From Portulaca oleracea (taxonomy: Eukaryota > Streptophyta > Magnoliopsida > Caryophyllales > Portulacaceae), in the NCBI GenBank assembly GCA_029582165.1, contig CM055891.1:27444832-27508831 (forward strand): DNA of 64,000 nt. The letters run 5' to 3'. The notes below the pieces were generated by a model. It ran no database searches, was not told where the DNA came from, and saw nothing but the letters and a program-made list of their open reading frames with translations. Positions 33,511 through 45,879 of this stretch are shown in pieces. Made by a program: the position numbers and the translations under genes. How positions within the stretch are numbered: the first letter of the stretch is position 1; every line of letters starts with the position of its first letter.

Positions 33511-34273
33511 AAGGATAACTACAGATACCATACGTGAATATATATGTGATTAAAAAATTCATAGTCTTTCTTAAGATTCATAATCTAAATTATTTTATGC
33601 TAGCACTCCAATTAGGTCAAAAATTAATCTGTAAAAAAATATCTCGACGTTAAATAAATGTATGAATGGTAGTCTTTCGAAAAATCCATTCAATGTTAAA
33701 ATATACGAATTATTGAATAGTCTTCTTATCAGTTGTCATTCAATAAAGCACATCTACATTGTAGATTCTACAATATTATATTACAATAATCCACACATCG
33801 GATCACTGGATCATAATAATCCTACTTTAAAATTATAATACAAGAAGTTTTACTTTGCCCTTGTTAGAATGCAATAATCTGTACCTTAGAAAAATTAAAT
33901 GTATAATAATCCAACGCAGTTGACTGCAATCTAAAGGATTCAAAGTAAAACACACAATAATGCAATTCTAAACTAGACATTATTATTATTATTATCCAAA
34001 ATATGGAATTGTAATCCCATATTTCAAAAATCATTTGATCATTTCAATATCAAAATTATATGAATAGTTCTAGTAACATCTCTTTCCCGTGGGTGGACAC
34101 TTCCTTTTTGGGGTAGACGGGTCTGCTTTTTAATTTTTTTAAACAATTTGCAAAAATGCATTTCAGTGTAATGGAAATGGATGGTGTGTGTCTGCTTAAT
34201 TATCATCCCTAAAACACAACTGCAAATTTAAAAAAATCATGTTAATGTCTCAATATTGGTAAGATGGTCCCGT

Positions 34274-34276
<3 letters not shown>
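33511..34276. other. AT-rich intergenic DNA, nothing recognised
   Basis: No coding frame or element end was seen apart from scattered ACAATAATCC-like words. Confidence 0.4.

Positions 34277-34329
<53 letters not shown>
34277..34329. repeat. (AT)n microsatellite
   Basis: A pure run of AT dinucleotides, about 26 units. Confidence 0.97.
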
Positions 34330-34333
<4 letters not shown>

Positions 34334-34575
34334 AAAAGATGGTGGTATTCAAGATGTGGTAATTGAGTGATGACCGTTTTATGTTCTAACTTTTTTCTCT
34401 TTAAGATTTAAGTTGTGATGGAAGCAAAACTATTTCATTAGGTAGAAATGGTAAAATTGATAAGTCATGCTTGTTATAAGCAATTTGTATGGACGAAACT
34501 ACTAATAGACGGAGTTGTTACAAAATACATAAAATTGATTACAGTTTTCATATTATCGTTCGTTGAAAGTATTAA

Positions 34576-34790
34576 GATCCTGCTATTTAAAGTAGTAGGA
34601 TTAAGTTAGGTAAAATAATGTAGTAAGAAAATAATGTATGGTAGATAAGTTAATGGTGAAGTAAATGTATGTTATTATTGTATCTTTTGGGGAAAATAAA
34701 ATGACATTGATTTGAGTATTTTTTAAGAATTTGAATATGATAAGATAAGATAAAGAAATGATATGGTAGACTTAACAAAAGAAGATGATC
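34576..34790. mobile_element. Tourist-like MITE (GATCCTGC family) with TAA duplication
   Basis: It starts GATCCTGCTATTTAAAG, ends AACAAAAGAAGATGATC, and is flanked by TAA on both sides. The interior has GATAAGATAAGATAAAG-like words. The element at 56690-56880 starts with GATCCTGCTCTTTAAAATGA and is related. Confidence 0.75.
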
Positions 34791-34895
34791 TAAATCTAGT
34801 CCATGAGTCCATGACCCTCCTTAAATATAAACTTTTGGTGTCACTACCCTCAACCAATAAAACTTATCCTGTGGTCATCCTCCAAACAAATCACA

Positions 34896-35437
34896 TTATA
34901 TATATATATATATATATATATATAGGATAATTGGATTCTAATAATCCTTACTTTCACCAATTGGACAATGGTGGACCGTACTTTCATTTTGTATTCTGGT
35001 GGTCCAAAAATAAATAAAATTGGATTGTAGTGGTACCAAATCCACCTCCATATTCTTCTTATTTTTTTCATTCCTACATTATATTGTTTTTGTTTTTTTT
35101 CGTTCCTACCCCTAGAAAGTTAATGAATTGTAGTTTCTAAAAGATTTTTTAAATTATTTTTTTGAGACTCTGAATAATTATTATGATTTTTTTAAAATAA
35201 TAAAAGTGAAAAAATCGTAAAAAATGAAAAAAATTTGGGAGAAACGCTGTAAATTCATTAAAAATCATTGTAAAGTGTTATACTAAGTTTTGAATTAAAT
35301 GCAACACAAAATTGATGATTCCTTTGAAAATATCCCACAATAATCCAATTTTTTTTTTACCACCAGAATACAAAGTGAAAGTACGGTCCACCATTGTCAA
35401 ATTAGTGAAAGTAGGGATTATTAGAATCCAATTATCA

Positions 35438-35468
<31 letters not shown>

Positions 35469-35470
35469 AG
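34896..35470. mobile_element. inverted-repeat MITE at an AT microsatellite
   Basis: The left arm from 34925 reads GATAATTGGATTCTAATAAT and then TGGTGGACCGTACTTTCA. The right arm ends at about 35435 with the reverse complement (TGAAAGTACGGTCCACCA and later GGATTATTAGAATCCAATTA). The arms are about 100 bases. Both edges abut (AT)n tracts (34896-34924 and 35437-35460). A half copy lies at 41999-42175, and relatives of the ends flank the copia LTR at 37.8 kb. Confidence 0.75.
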
Positions 35471-35984
35471 AGAGAGAGAGAGAAGAGAGAGAGAGAGTAG
35501 AGAACCAAAATATATATATAGTAAGACGGTGGTGACCTACACTATATTATACATATAAAGACTGAAAAAGAGGTAGGCTGAAAGAGTATCCTACTCACTT
35601 CGTTTTTAAATTTTCTTTCCTATTTATTATTATAGATGCATAAGCCGTGTTTGGGTTTCAATTTGGGGAAGGAAGAGTTGTAAACCAGCTAACACACAAC
35701 GTGGCTTTGATGTCAAGAAATGTCCTCCTTCAAGTTACGTAATTTCAGGAATCAATTAAAGTTTTAAGTGCAGAGGCCATAGCTCACATTTGTAATGTCC
35801 ACTTTACTATTTATTTTTTACTTCCATCTATAAAAATTTATTCATGATTGTCTATGTATTAAAAATACATTGGACAAACCTGTTAATAATACTTATCCTT
35901 TATGAAAATAAAAAAAAAATTAAATGGTGTATAAAATAAAATTGAATGGACAGTCGACCCGTTATTGTTGTTATATCTTCTTAA

Positions 35985-36225
35985 TCTTCCTAATTAACAT
36001 TAAAACTCCGTAAATATCAAAATTCGGACAAAAAATTCATATTCAGACCCTCTTTTTATTTGGGTTAGGCCGAGTTGGACAATTCAGGTCACAATAATGT
36101 TCGGATAATAGAAAAAAAAGAAATGTTATGTCCAAATATTCGATCGGTTAATATAAAACTTCGGATGAAAAATCTATGTCCAGACCCGATTTTTTCTAGA
36201 TCCGACAAAATTTTGCCAGACTCTA
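35985..36225. mobile_element. hAT-type relic of the TTCGGAC-word family
   Basis: The segment shares long stretches with the element at 48015-48287: AAAATTCGGACAAAAA, TCTATGTCCAGACC, ATTATGTC/GTTATGTCC and the end AAATTTTGCCAG. The ends are degraded and no target duplication is visible. Confidence 0.65.
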
Positions 36226-36748
36226 AATCTCCTCCCCCCTCCTTTTTTATAAATACACAAGTCGTGTTTGGGTTTTCAATTTGGGAAGTAGTTGAGAAAA
36301 CGTTGCTTTGACGTCAAGAAATGTCCTCCTCCAAGTTATGTCAACTTCAGTGTTCTTAACGACCATGTTCCTGCTATCCTTTGAAAAAAAAAAAAAAAAA
36401 AGAATCAGAGTTGAAACATTTTTAGCAGTAATCATGCAGATTTAGGTTAATACTACATAATTACATTTCAAGTTAATTGGATTGAAGAAAGGGTCTTCTT
36501 TAACTTTATTCTATATCTATCTTTCCATAATAATAGTCAATTTATAGACGGCTAATTTATGTTTTTAAAATCCACGTAGACATAAAGGAACCGATCAACC
36601 GAATCCTTGAGTAGCGAATTTGAATTTCATATTAGGTATTGAATTTTGATCCTTACGTCAATCTATATGTGATATGATGAGTCAAGGCTTCATTTGCTGT
36701 ATAATTTTCTGTTTGCTCATTTTATCCCTTCTTATCAATTATTATGTA
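36226..36748. other. intergenic, nothing recognised
   Basis: AT-rich sequence with short homopolymers (36383-36401). A short segment at 36257-36330 repeats wording found at 35646-35730 (GTGTTTGGGTTTYAATTTGG and GTCAAGAAATGTCCTCC), a local diverged duplication. Confidence 0.4.
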
Positions 36749-37393
36749 TAGGGCTAGCAATGAGCCAAGCCGGCTCGTGAGCCCTCGCGAGCCAACTCGG
36801 CGGAAAGCTTGACAAGCTTGGCTCGCACTAAGCTCGAGGCGGCTCGGGCTCGAGCTCGTTACATAAACAAGCCAAGCCGAGCCCAAGGAAGCTCAGCTCG
36901 TAAGGCTCGTGAAAATCGAAAATTGGAGGAAATATGTTGTGCTTGATCATACAATTTCCAAAATAAAATTACCTTATTCACATGAATTGAAACTTGTGCT
37001 TTTGATACATCTTTTTTTTATGTGTTATAAATCCACAATTACAAATTATTTTCATTATCGCTAAAAGTTTATTTTATATCCTATAATTGTTATTTTGAAT
37101 TAATTAATTTTCAATCTTATATCATTATTTGACTTTGTTATAAGTGCTTTTTTAATTTTTTAATATTCTCTATTTTAAAAGTTACTCTTTATTATCACTT
37201 TGTAGGTCAACTAAATGACTAACAATGAACAAATATGGGCTCGTTAAAGCTCGCGAGCCTTGGTGAGCCAAGCCGCGACCCTAACTTTTCAGGCTTGCCA
37301 AGCTCGCGAGCCAAGCAAAGCTTGCAATGTAGCTCACGAGCCAAGCCTTGAGCATGCCAAGCTCGGGCTCGGCTTGGCTCATTGCCAGCCCTA
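36749..37393. mobile_element. hAT-type non-autonomous element, 645 bp
   Basis: The left end is TAGGGCTAGCAATGAGCCAA. The right end, reverse complemented, is TAGGGCTGGCAATGAGCCAA, so 19 of 20 bases agree. The flanks are ATTATGTA (36741-36748) and ATTATGTG (37394-37401), an 8-bp duplication with one change. The outer parts are arrays of GAGCCAAGC/GCTCG words in both orientations and the centre is AT-rich. No transposase is present. Confidence 0.85.
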
Positions 37394-37809
37394 ATTATGT
37401 GGATAAATTAGTAAATTAATCCCCCCTCAAGCTACCTCTCACGTTGCTTATGAGTTTATCCTACTACCTCTTCTGCTTAGGCCTTGTTTGATAACAATAT
37501 TTATATTAGTGTTTAGTATTTTGATTGGTCAAAATGCTCATCAAAATCATCCACTGCAATTAGCTCATCTTCTTTGTCATCATAACTAAATTCTGGGTTT
37601 GACACAAATTTCTCCCCATATGTAGTGTAATGTTAACTCCGATCATCTTATATATCCATAATAAATTGTATTCCGGCAGTAAAAAAAAAAAGTATTCTGG
37701 TGGGACGTCATCGAGTCAAATGGTAATAGCTTGGTGGTTTGCTGAAGTGTACCGACGAGAGTGTGTTTGACCAAGAATTAAGACCACTAGAACATAATCA
37801 ACTATGAAG

Positions 37810-38498
37810 TGTTGGAGTATTTCAAGAGCTAAGAGGCGTAAGGGAACAAGTTATAAACTTAAGATTGATTGGGAATGTCAAAATCTAGCTTAACAAGTAA
37901 AAGGGACTCAATACGGAATGTGTCAGGTATGACACAAGTTGTGTTTGTGTCCAGAGAGTAAGGAAAAGGAATACTTGGTCACCACAAACCATGGCTATGC
38001 ACCACAGACCGTGGTGATATCCAGACAAGCCTTTTTTTGAAGTCCATTGATCTCAACCTCGGGTATTAATGTGTGGGGCACCTTTAGGGATTATTCTTGA
38101 CTGATATTCTCAGTCAAAATCAATCCCTTAATGATGATTGATATCCCATAAACAATACCCTAGAATCTTGCTACATTGATTGACAAGTTTGAATGGGTTT
38201 TGAATGCTCCCAGCACCTATAAATAGTGGCTGAATTTCATTCATCCAAAACACCTTAATCTCTTTTATCTTTCTCAGAGAGCTCAACACACTCCTAAAGT
38301 GTTGAACTGCAACAACATTCTTGAAAGTTCTTGAGAGATCTTGTAATTTTGCTTAATAAGAGGTTATGTTTTACCCTTAAGTCTAATCGTGGTCTAATGA
38401 ATAATTCTTGAGGGGAGACGAGTTTGACCCTCGACTCCTAGCTACCAAAGTGATCCCTCATCTAATACAAGTGATCGTGTTGCTCCATATTTCCAACA
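37810..38498 (+). mobile_element. Ty1/copia solo LTR, 689 bp
   Basis: It starts TGTTGGAGTATTTCAAGAGC and ends CATATTTCCAACA. A TATA-like CCTATAAATAGTGG is at about 38216. Near 37980-38020 there is a self-complementary cluster of CACCACARACCRTGG words. It belongs to the same family as the solo LTR at 45187-45879 but carries a different palindromic core. The flanking five bases (TGAAG and AAATG) do not match. The LTR appears to sit inside a MITE-like sequence (about 37680-38740) whose ends resemble those at 34.9 kb. Confidence 0.7.
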
Positions 38499-38740
38499 AA
38501 ATGAGACCACCAAAATTCAATAAATATGTCAATGAGACTACTAGAATATAATAATAATTTAAATAGGATCACTAGAATATAACTAAAATAATAAATTTTG
38601 GTCAATCACACTTTCATTGGCACACCACCGAGTCATTACCACTTGATTTGGTGACGCCCCACTGGACCATCAGAATACAAAAATAAAGTAGAGATGATTG
38701 GCTTACAAAAGATGAAGGTAGAGATTATTAGAATCCAATT

Positions 38741-40278
38741 TCCCATACATTTTTATGATATTTTCTATGTCAAAATCCTATGATTAATGGTAAAAAAAAA
38801 GTGAAGGATATAATCATATGGATATACATTATTAAAACATTGTTTTTGTTGGGTGTAACCACATTAATATATAACAAATAGTGATACTCTCTTCTCATTT
38901 TATCTTTTACTTAATGATTTATATCAATTACATTTGATCTATTAATTTGTAAATATATATAACAATCAATAAATAACTAATACATTATGCAAAAGACGAG
39001 TACAAAGTTTTGACTTTTGAGACCCACTACTCCAACTTTCTTGGACAAACACACCCTCTCCTTTTCTTCTCCATGCCTCTGTGACCTTTGTAGGTTGGAA
39101 ATGGGTGGATGTGAACTACTTATCCATCTCAAACCCAATCCAACATAAATAAATAAATAAATAAATAAATACAATGTTAACATTTTTTTTTTCCTGAAGG
39201 ACAATGTTATGCTGGCTCATGTATTCTCATGAAAGATGTATATTGGCAGAGAATATCTTTTGTGTCTATGGGATTTGATAGATCTTGGGCTAATTAAATT
39301 ATAATTCTTGGGGTAATTAATAATTGAAAGAAGATAAAAAAATAAAATCATATTTACAGAAAAAATTACTAGGTGTTGAAGTATTTGTTATTTAAATAAT
39401 AAAGGAATCCATGAGAGGAATTTCTTTCTTTCTTTTTTCCTTTCTTCCTTCCTTTCTTTTTTCTTTTTTATTGGGGGGATGATAGCGATTATTGGCTTGT
39501 CTTTTATAGCAAGAATTGATTATGATGTTTTGGTTCATATTTTAGAAAAATACTTTTTGAGAAGCTTTTCAAAGGATCTTTTTAGAAATTTATTTTTGGG
39601 AGAAAGAATGCACATTATTATTTGATTTACATTTGAAAATATGAAAGATTAATAGAAAAATTTATTTAAAATATCTAGGTCACCCTTATTTATTAAATTT
39701 ATAAAATATTTTCAAGGATATTTTGGGAAGCTACATTAATTCACTTTTTCATGAGAAAAAACTTTTTCAACCTCCCTTGGAGGAGTGTTTCTCATAAATC
39801 ATAGGAAAATTTTGGACCCCTCTAAAAAAAATTTCATGTTCGCATTTTATACCCTCATTTTACAACAAAATATAAAAAGGTTTAGGCCCCTAACTGGTCG
39901 TCAAAAATTTATTTTATCAAAATTTATGTGTTCGATTAAGTAGCTTTTATTTTAACTAAAATAGCGTTAAATGTTAATTATTCTTGATGTTACGAGTTGT
40001 AACGTCAAAGGTGAGGGCATAGCGTTTGGAAATTTTACTTCCAAAGCTATCCTCTCTCAGTTGCAAATTTGCATTGTTAGCCACTTATATTTGGACACCA
40101 AAGCCAATATTACAACAGAGCCAATATCGAATATTATTTTATTATCACGCAAATCTGTGGTGTTTGGAAGAGGGTGTTTGGAAGATTAATATTTTTTTGT
40201 ATGACAATAACTTAACAAACAAAACACTACTACTTTTCATAAAGAGAATGTAGTTTGGAAGAGGTTTTTGTTCTATGG

Positions 40279-40323
<45 letters not shown>

Positions 40324-41994
40324 TGTTGATGATGACAATGATATTCTGAATTCTGATACTAATATACTATATTTTGAGGTATTGTTATACTTGATAATGA
40401 TGAACTATATAATTTTCTTGTACGATAATACACTATCTCTTGGTGTATTGGATTTTAGTATAACTTCATATTAAATTTTGGTGCATGATTGTCCAAAAAA
40501 ATTGTATTATTTTTATGCAACAATCACTCTTAAAACATAGTATATTGATATCTAAAACCTTAATAACAATAGTAGTAGTAGAAAACAATAATATAATCAT
40601 ATCTTTTTTGATAATTTTACATCCATCCGTTAATCTATTCGTTGATTTCATCGAACACATACAGACACAAATAGCTACATAAACAGCTATCCGCTAAAAT
40701 GTAACAGTTATCCACTGCTCAAGCAGTTATCCACTACTGAATATGCTATTTTTGCCGAATAGGGCTAGTAGATAAACTTTTTCGAAAACCATTCACAATC
40801 AGACGCTCCTTTTACTTTCTGTATGAGTTAATTATTGATTATTTGTGTAGGCATCCTTTTAAGTGTTCACTCGACTTTAAAAAAAATAACTTTTTAGCAT
40901 TTCCTTTATTTATTTATAATATATAACAACACATTAAAAGTTATCAACAATACATTATGAACTATTGTCAATATATCAAATTAATCTCTTTCCGATCCTC
41001 CCAAAGTTAAATAGGTATTTCCAATTAATAGTTGAAACATAAGTATACTCTTATACTTGTGTTTCACATGAATTATTTTCATGTCTATCATATTATAAAT
41101 TTATTCTTAAATTAAAAAATTTTAAATAAATTTTGTCTTTTAATAAGTAAAAGTTTCTTAAAAATATAAACATATAAAAATATTTATTGTTTAAAAGTTA
41201 AAGTTAAATTTTCTTCATCATTCAAAGATGCAGTAGTCGTACTTTGTGTTTCAAATGAACAAATATTTTAATATTTTACATAATTTATTCAAACGATATA
41301 TTCTTTTCATATTTATATTTATAGAAATTTATGCTTCTGTTTATTGAAATATTATGTTTTATATTTTATAACCTTTATTATATTATATTGAATTATTAAT
41401 TGACAAATTATAATTGACAAGCAAATTGAAATATTTAATATATTTAATTATTCTTAGAAAAAAATTAGGCGCTTAAAAAATTGATTTTATCTATTAATCT
41501 GTTTTTATTATTTAAATAATGTCTCCAAATAATAAAAAAATATAATTTTTTGACAATTATGTTTATTATGTAATGTTCTTTTATCTTGAGTATATGATAT
41601 TTAGAAATAAATATTCATATCAAAGACCTTATATTGTTACCAAGGAATAAGTTCATTAATGTTAATTAACATTGAATTTTTTTAATTTAATTTTTTGGGA
41701 TAGTTTCTCTTTCTTAATGAATATTTGATTTTCATTTAATGATCATATCGAATGATAGCACATTATATGTTACTTCTACAAACAATTTATCTATTTTACC
41801 AAAATTGTAATAGGGTTCTTACTCATATATATTGTAACCATAATAATTATTTTTCATAATGTTTCATGATGTATAAATAGTTTAAATCTATAAATATAAA
41901 TTTATCTATATTTTTCAAAAAAAAAATTAGAAAGAAATAATTTTATGATTCATAACTTATATTATGTTACAACAAAATAATATAGTTTGGGATT
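38741..41994. other. AT-rich intergenic DNA, no gene
   Basis: Holds simple repeats: AAATA/TAAA runs near 39148, CTTT/CCTT runs near 39421-39465, and a pure (AAT)n tract at 40279-40323. Open frames here (for example 39971-40189) are short, AT-rich and match no family. Confidence 0.5.
40279..40323. repeat. (AAT)n microsatellite
   Basis: A pure trinucleotide run of about 15 units. Confidence 0.95.
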
Positions 41995-41998
41995 CTTT

Positions 41999-42175
41999 TG
42001 TAGGATAATTGGATTCTAATAATCCCTACTTCCACCAATTGGATAATGGTGGACCGTACTTTCACTTTGTATTCTGGTGGTAAAAAAAAAATGGATTGTA
42101 GTGGGATATTTTCAAGGGAATCATAGATTTTGTGTTGCATTTGATTCAAAACTTAGTATAACACTTTATAATGAT
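41999..42175. mobile_element. half copy of the inverted-repeat MITE
   Basis: It matches the arm at 34.9 kb (TAGGATAATTGGATTCTAAT and GGTGGACCGTACTTTCACTT), and then matches, as reverse complement, the part around 35280-35350. It therefore looks like a version of the element that has lost its centre and second arm. Confidence 0.65.
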
Positions 42176-42599
42176 TTCAAGATTTTCACATATAGTATTC
42201 TAACAATTTTTTCATAGTTGTACTTAAATGATTTCATACTTTTTATTTGGACATAGTTGTTTTTTCAATAATGGTATATAAGTTTTTCTTTCTGTCTTAT
42301 TATTGTTTATACTTTATAGACTAAAAACTTATATCTTTTCTTACACATATAGTTTTCCAAGTAATGTATATTTATGTAGCATCCAAATTTACTTTAATTT
42401 TTTATATCATTTTAGTATTGTTATTGTGTCCACTTTAACTAACACTAAAGGCTATTTCATTCTATCCTAAGTAGCCAATATTTAAAATATTTTTTTATTA
42501 CTTACAATTTTATATATCCTCTATGATATTCTATGTAGCAAGTCACAAGTCACTTATACACTGAACCTCTTCAATATTGATACTTTGACCAAATTTTGA

Positions 42600-42785
42600 C
42601 CGTTAATTACTCACAAATTACAATGAGTTACAATATGAAATTATCATTATTAAAAAAATATTTTACTAAAAATTACAGTGGAGATTTTCATATATATTGT
42701 AACTCATTGTAATTTGTGAGTAATTAACAGTGAAAATCTAATCAAAGTGTCAACTAATTAATATGGAACAGAGAGGGAGTATTAC
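42600..42785. mobile_element. Stowaway-like inverted repeat, degraded
   Basis: ACTCACAAATTACAATGAGT at 42610 pairs with ACTCATTGTAATTTGTGAGT at about 42704. A GAGAGGGAGTATTA end follows, similar to the CTCCCTCC ends of Stowaway MITEs. The left terminus is not recognisable. Confidence 0.5.
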
Positions 42786-43310
42786 TTAGATTAGATATGT
42801 TCTTATGTTTAATTGATATAATTCAAATTGCTCTCTTTTGATATGTAAACTTTAAGGCTTAGATATATGTCTAGTCAAAGTACTCAACTTTCAATATATG
42901 TCTTATTCACTCTTTATATGTATATAAAAATAAGATTTCTAACTGATAAATTAAAAATAAAAAGCAATAATTAAAAACTGTAGTGGGAAAAGAAAATTGG
43001 ATAAAATGTGAGGCACTTTTTTCTGCATTTACATTTTTAGTATAGTGTAATGAAATGAATTGAGAATTCAGCAGAACTATGCCAGCCAAATGTTCTCTCT
43101 CAAACACATATATATGTATATATATATTCTCTAAGGGAAAATAAAAAACAAATGGCATCAGTTATATATAGAAGCTCAATTATTGTTCTACCACCACAGT
43201 CCACGTAAAATTAAACTCACCGACGACCCTATACCAATTAATTGCAACCACATTATTGTTGTTATTGTTATTATTTAGTTAAGGATAAACAACTAAAAAA
43301 GTTTATTAAT

Positions 43311-43663
43311 TGTGACCCTATTTTAGGATAGGTACCCACAATTTGCATAGGATGATCAAGGAGTGACTAGTGAGGGCAGGTTGTTAGGGTTGTTAATGAG
43401 TCAGGTTGGTTCGCAAGTCTTTGGGAGCTGGATCAACGGGAAGGTGCACCTTCTTTTATGGTAGTTTATCCGTTTGGAATTCCTCAATTAAGCGTGCTTG
43501 ACTGGGAGTAGTCTCAGCATTGATGACCTCCTAAGATGTTTTCCTAGGCAGTGTGTAAGCAAGGACGAAGCATGTTGGAAAGATTCGGTAATGTGGGCCA
43601 GTCAGCGATCCTTGAAGCAGTTATCGGTAACGTCTGCGACTTGATAGGGGCCAGGGCATTACA
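43311..43663. mobile_element. Cassandra-like LTR carrying a 5S rRNA-like segment
   Basis: It starts TGTGACCC and ends GGCATTACA (TG...CA, 353 bp). Positions 43487-43545 resemble the 3' half of plant 5S rRNA: TTAAGCGTGCTTG (A box region), then GGGAGTAGT (intermediate element), then ATGACCTCCT (C box region). Cassandra TRIM retrotransposons are known for 5S-derived sequence in their LTRs. The C box part is changed from the functional form. No second LTR or matching target duplication was found, so it is a solo LTR or fragment inside a gypsy-like relic. Confidence 0.7.
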
Positions 43664-45186
43664 CGTATCCTCAAGGAGAAGAGGCCTTTTAGGCTAGCTT
43701 TTCGTTAATAAAGTCTAACCTAAGGGTGGAAAATTTTTTTTGGCAAAAGAGCAAAAATGGATTAAACAGAGATAAAAGAGGCTCGGGGGTCTTTGAACCA
43801 CCTAATGGATGCCTAACCTCGGGATTCGCCAAGTAAGGAAGTTTGATATAGGGTATGGACTAGGTTATTTGCTAGAACACACCCACTCCGGATCTTCTCT
43901 CGAGGTGTTCTCACATTAACCCCTAAGTCCTATCATTATTCTCATAATGGTACAACTTAAAGGTATATAGAGCAAATCACCCTAATTGAGTAAATCAATA
44001 CTTTCATGTTAATAAACCCAATATTTCATTCAATCTCCGGAATGAAAGTTGAATAGGTTTGATGGCCTCCCGAACCTACTAAACCCCATATTATTTAGGA
44101 AACTGGAAGAAAAGCCCCCTAATTAAAGCCTAACAACCATACTCAGGTAAAATCCCTCATTTAAAGTTCATTAGGGAGCTTAAAACCCCCTTATTCAAAC
44201 AAGCATAGCCACCAATCATATTCCCCATGACAAAGCTTTAATAATCACCATCCCAAACATGATACTAAGCAACAGAGGGAATACTTAATCTTAATCTAGC
44301 ACTTACACACACAAGCAAACCATCAATAACAACTACATTAATTAGGCGATGAAATAGTAAAGGGAAGGAGAAGAGTTACCAAACACTTGGAAGGAGGATC
44401 AAAACTTGTATTAAATCTCAACAACAATTACAAAGGAAGAGAGTTAAGATGAAAAAAGGAAGGAAAACTATCTTGGGAGTTGGGAGTAGCGCCAGCCTAG
44501 TCAAAATCTTATAATGGAATGTTGCCTAAGTTAGGATAAGTATATATATATATAAGTGGGTATTTTATAACAAAACGTTGTCGTTTAGCTATTTAAAAAC
44601 GATGCACAGGAAGGTCATGGGCGTGACGTCCTAGGGTAGCGCTTGTGATCGCCCTCTGTAGGGTTCCAGGTTTGGTTTTTCTAGAAATATCATGGGCATG
44701 ACGTCTAAAGGTAGCGTCCATGACCTCTTACCCTTCGCAATTTCTTTTTCTTCTCTCGGGTCGTAGGCATGATGTTTTGGAGGCCACGCCCGTGATCTCC
44801 TAGCTTGACTTCCTCTCCCCTTATGAGGTCGTGGGCGTGACCTGGGGAGATGACGCTCGTGGCCACCCGCTGGGGAAAAAAGCTCCTTAGGGCTTTAGGG
44901 GTCACGACCTTGACCAACAGTGTCATGGCTGTGACCTTTTTGGGTTCCTGTGAGCCTCTTGCTTTTGTCACTTGTCCTAATTTCTTTCGGAAGGTTTCTT
45001 CATTTCCGACATGATTTTCCATTTCGTCTCGAGATTTAGCTCGCTATGCTCTGGGTCGATAGTTTTTCCCTCTCTTTATTAGCTCTGATCTTTCCTTAAA
45101 AAAAACAAAAACAAACATAAGTTATGCTTATTAATGGGAAACGAGTATAAATACTAAGTAAGAGAGCATGACTTAGGCTTGAAACC
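43664..45186 (-). mobile_element. Ty3/gypsy LTR relic, part 1, with GTCATGGGCGTGAC array
   Basis: On the minus strand this continues the LTR that starts at about 45894 and is interrupted by a copia solo LTR. Positions 44590-44950 carry many copies of GTCATGGGCGTGAC-type words in both orientations. A TATA-like run (TATATATATATA) lies near 44540. Positions 43690-44400 look like R/U5 sequence. The end is not defined because the Cassandra-like LTR lies there. Open frames such as 44705-45022 are products of the array. Confidence 0.5.
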
Positions 45187-45879
45187 TGTTGGAAATATTT
45201 CAAGAGTATAAGATAATTATATAGCCTAAAGAATTACATATAATAAGTATAAGGATCATATATAAGTAAAACGTCAAGAATATGATCAACACGAGTGAAA
45301 CTGGAATCAACACGGGTCGTCTTGGCTTCCACAGAGCAAGGAAAATATTCCTGGGCTCAACACGGGTCGTGTTGCACCCAACACGGACCGTATTGATTCA
45401 ACACAGACCGTGTTGGAGTCCAGAACTGTTTTAAATGCTAACGGCCATATGATTTCGTGTAATTAGTGTTTGATATTATAATTAAATACGATTATGATTA
45501 CATTCCAACAGCTATATGACTTGACTTGGTCAATGTCATATTAAGGATAATGATCCTCTATTTAAGTGCCTTGATTGTCCTTTGACTAGGGTATCCTAAG
45601 AGGGTGGATGTCTCCTATAAATAGGAGACATTCCAAGCTATTGAGATACACCATTCTAAGTTAATCACAACCTCATTCTTGTCTAGACAACAACTATACT
45701 TGAGTGATATAAGAAAGAAACTATATTCTTGAGTGTTACAAGTGCTAATCTTTATCCCTTTGAACATTTACGGTATAGTAAATAGTTCTTAAGGAAAGTG
45801 AATACAATCCACGAATCTTAGCAATATATCCAAGCGAGTTTCATTGTTTTCCATACCTCATACTCCCTTGCCTCTAACA
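45187..45879 (+). mobile_element. Ty1/copia solo LTR with perfect 5-bp duplication
   Basis: It starts TGTTGGAAATATTTCAAGAG, ends TGCCTCTAACA, and is flanked by AAACC at 45182-45186 and 45880-45884. A TATA-like CCTATAAATAGGAG is at about 45616. Positions 45300-45420 hold a cluster of CAACACGGGTCGTGTTG-type palindromic words. The perfect duplication and single LTR indicate solo-LTR formation by recombination. Confidence 0.92.

Noticed and set aside
37810..38498. 5-bp target duplication for the copia solo LTR at 37.8 kb
   Set aside because: The flanks TGAAG and AAATG do not match, unlike the AAACC pair at the sibling LTR.
43487..43545. Functional 5S rRNA gene
   Set aside because: Only the 3' half resembles 5S, the C-box part is altered, and it lies inside an LTR-like unit with TG/CA ends.
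44705..45022. 105-residue minus-strand open frame
   Set aside because: Made of the GTCATGGGCGTGAC word array in a gypsy LTR.
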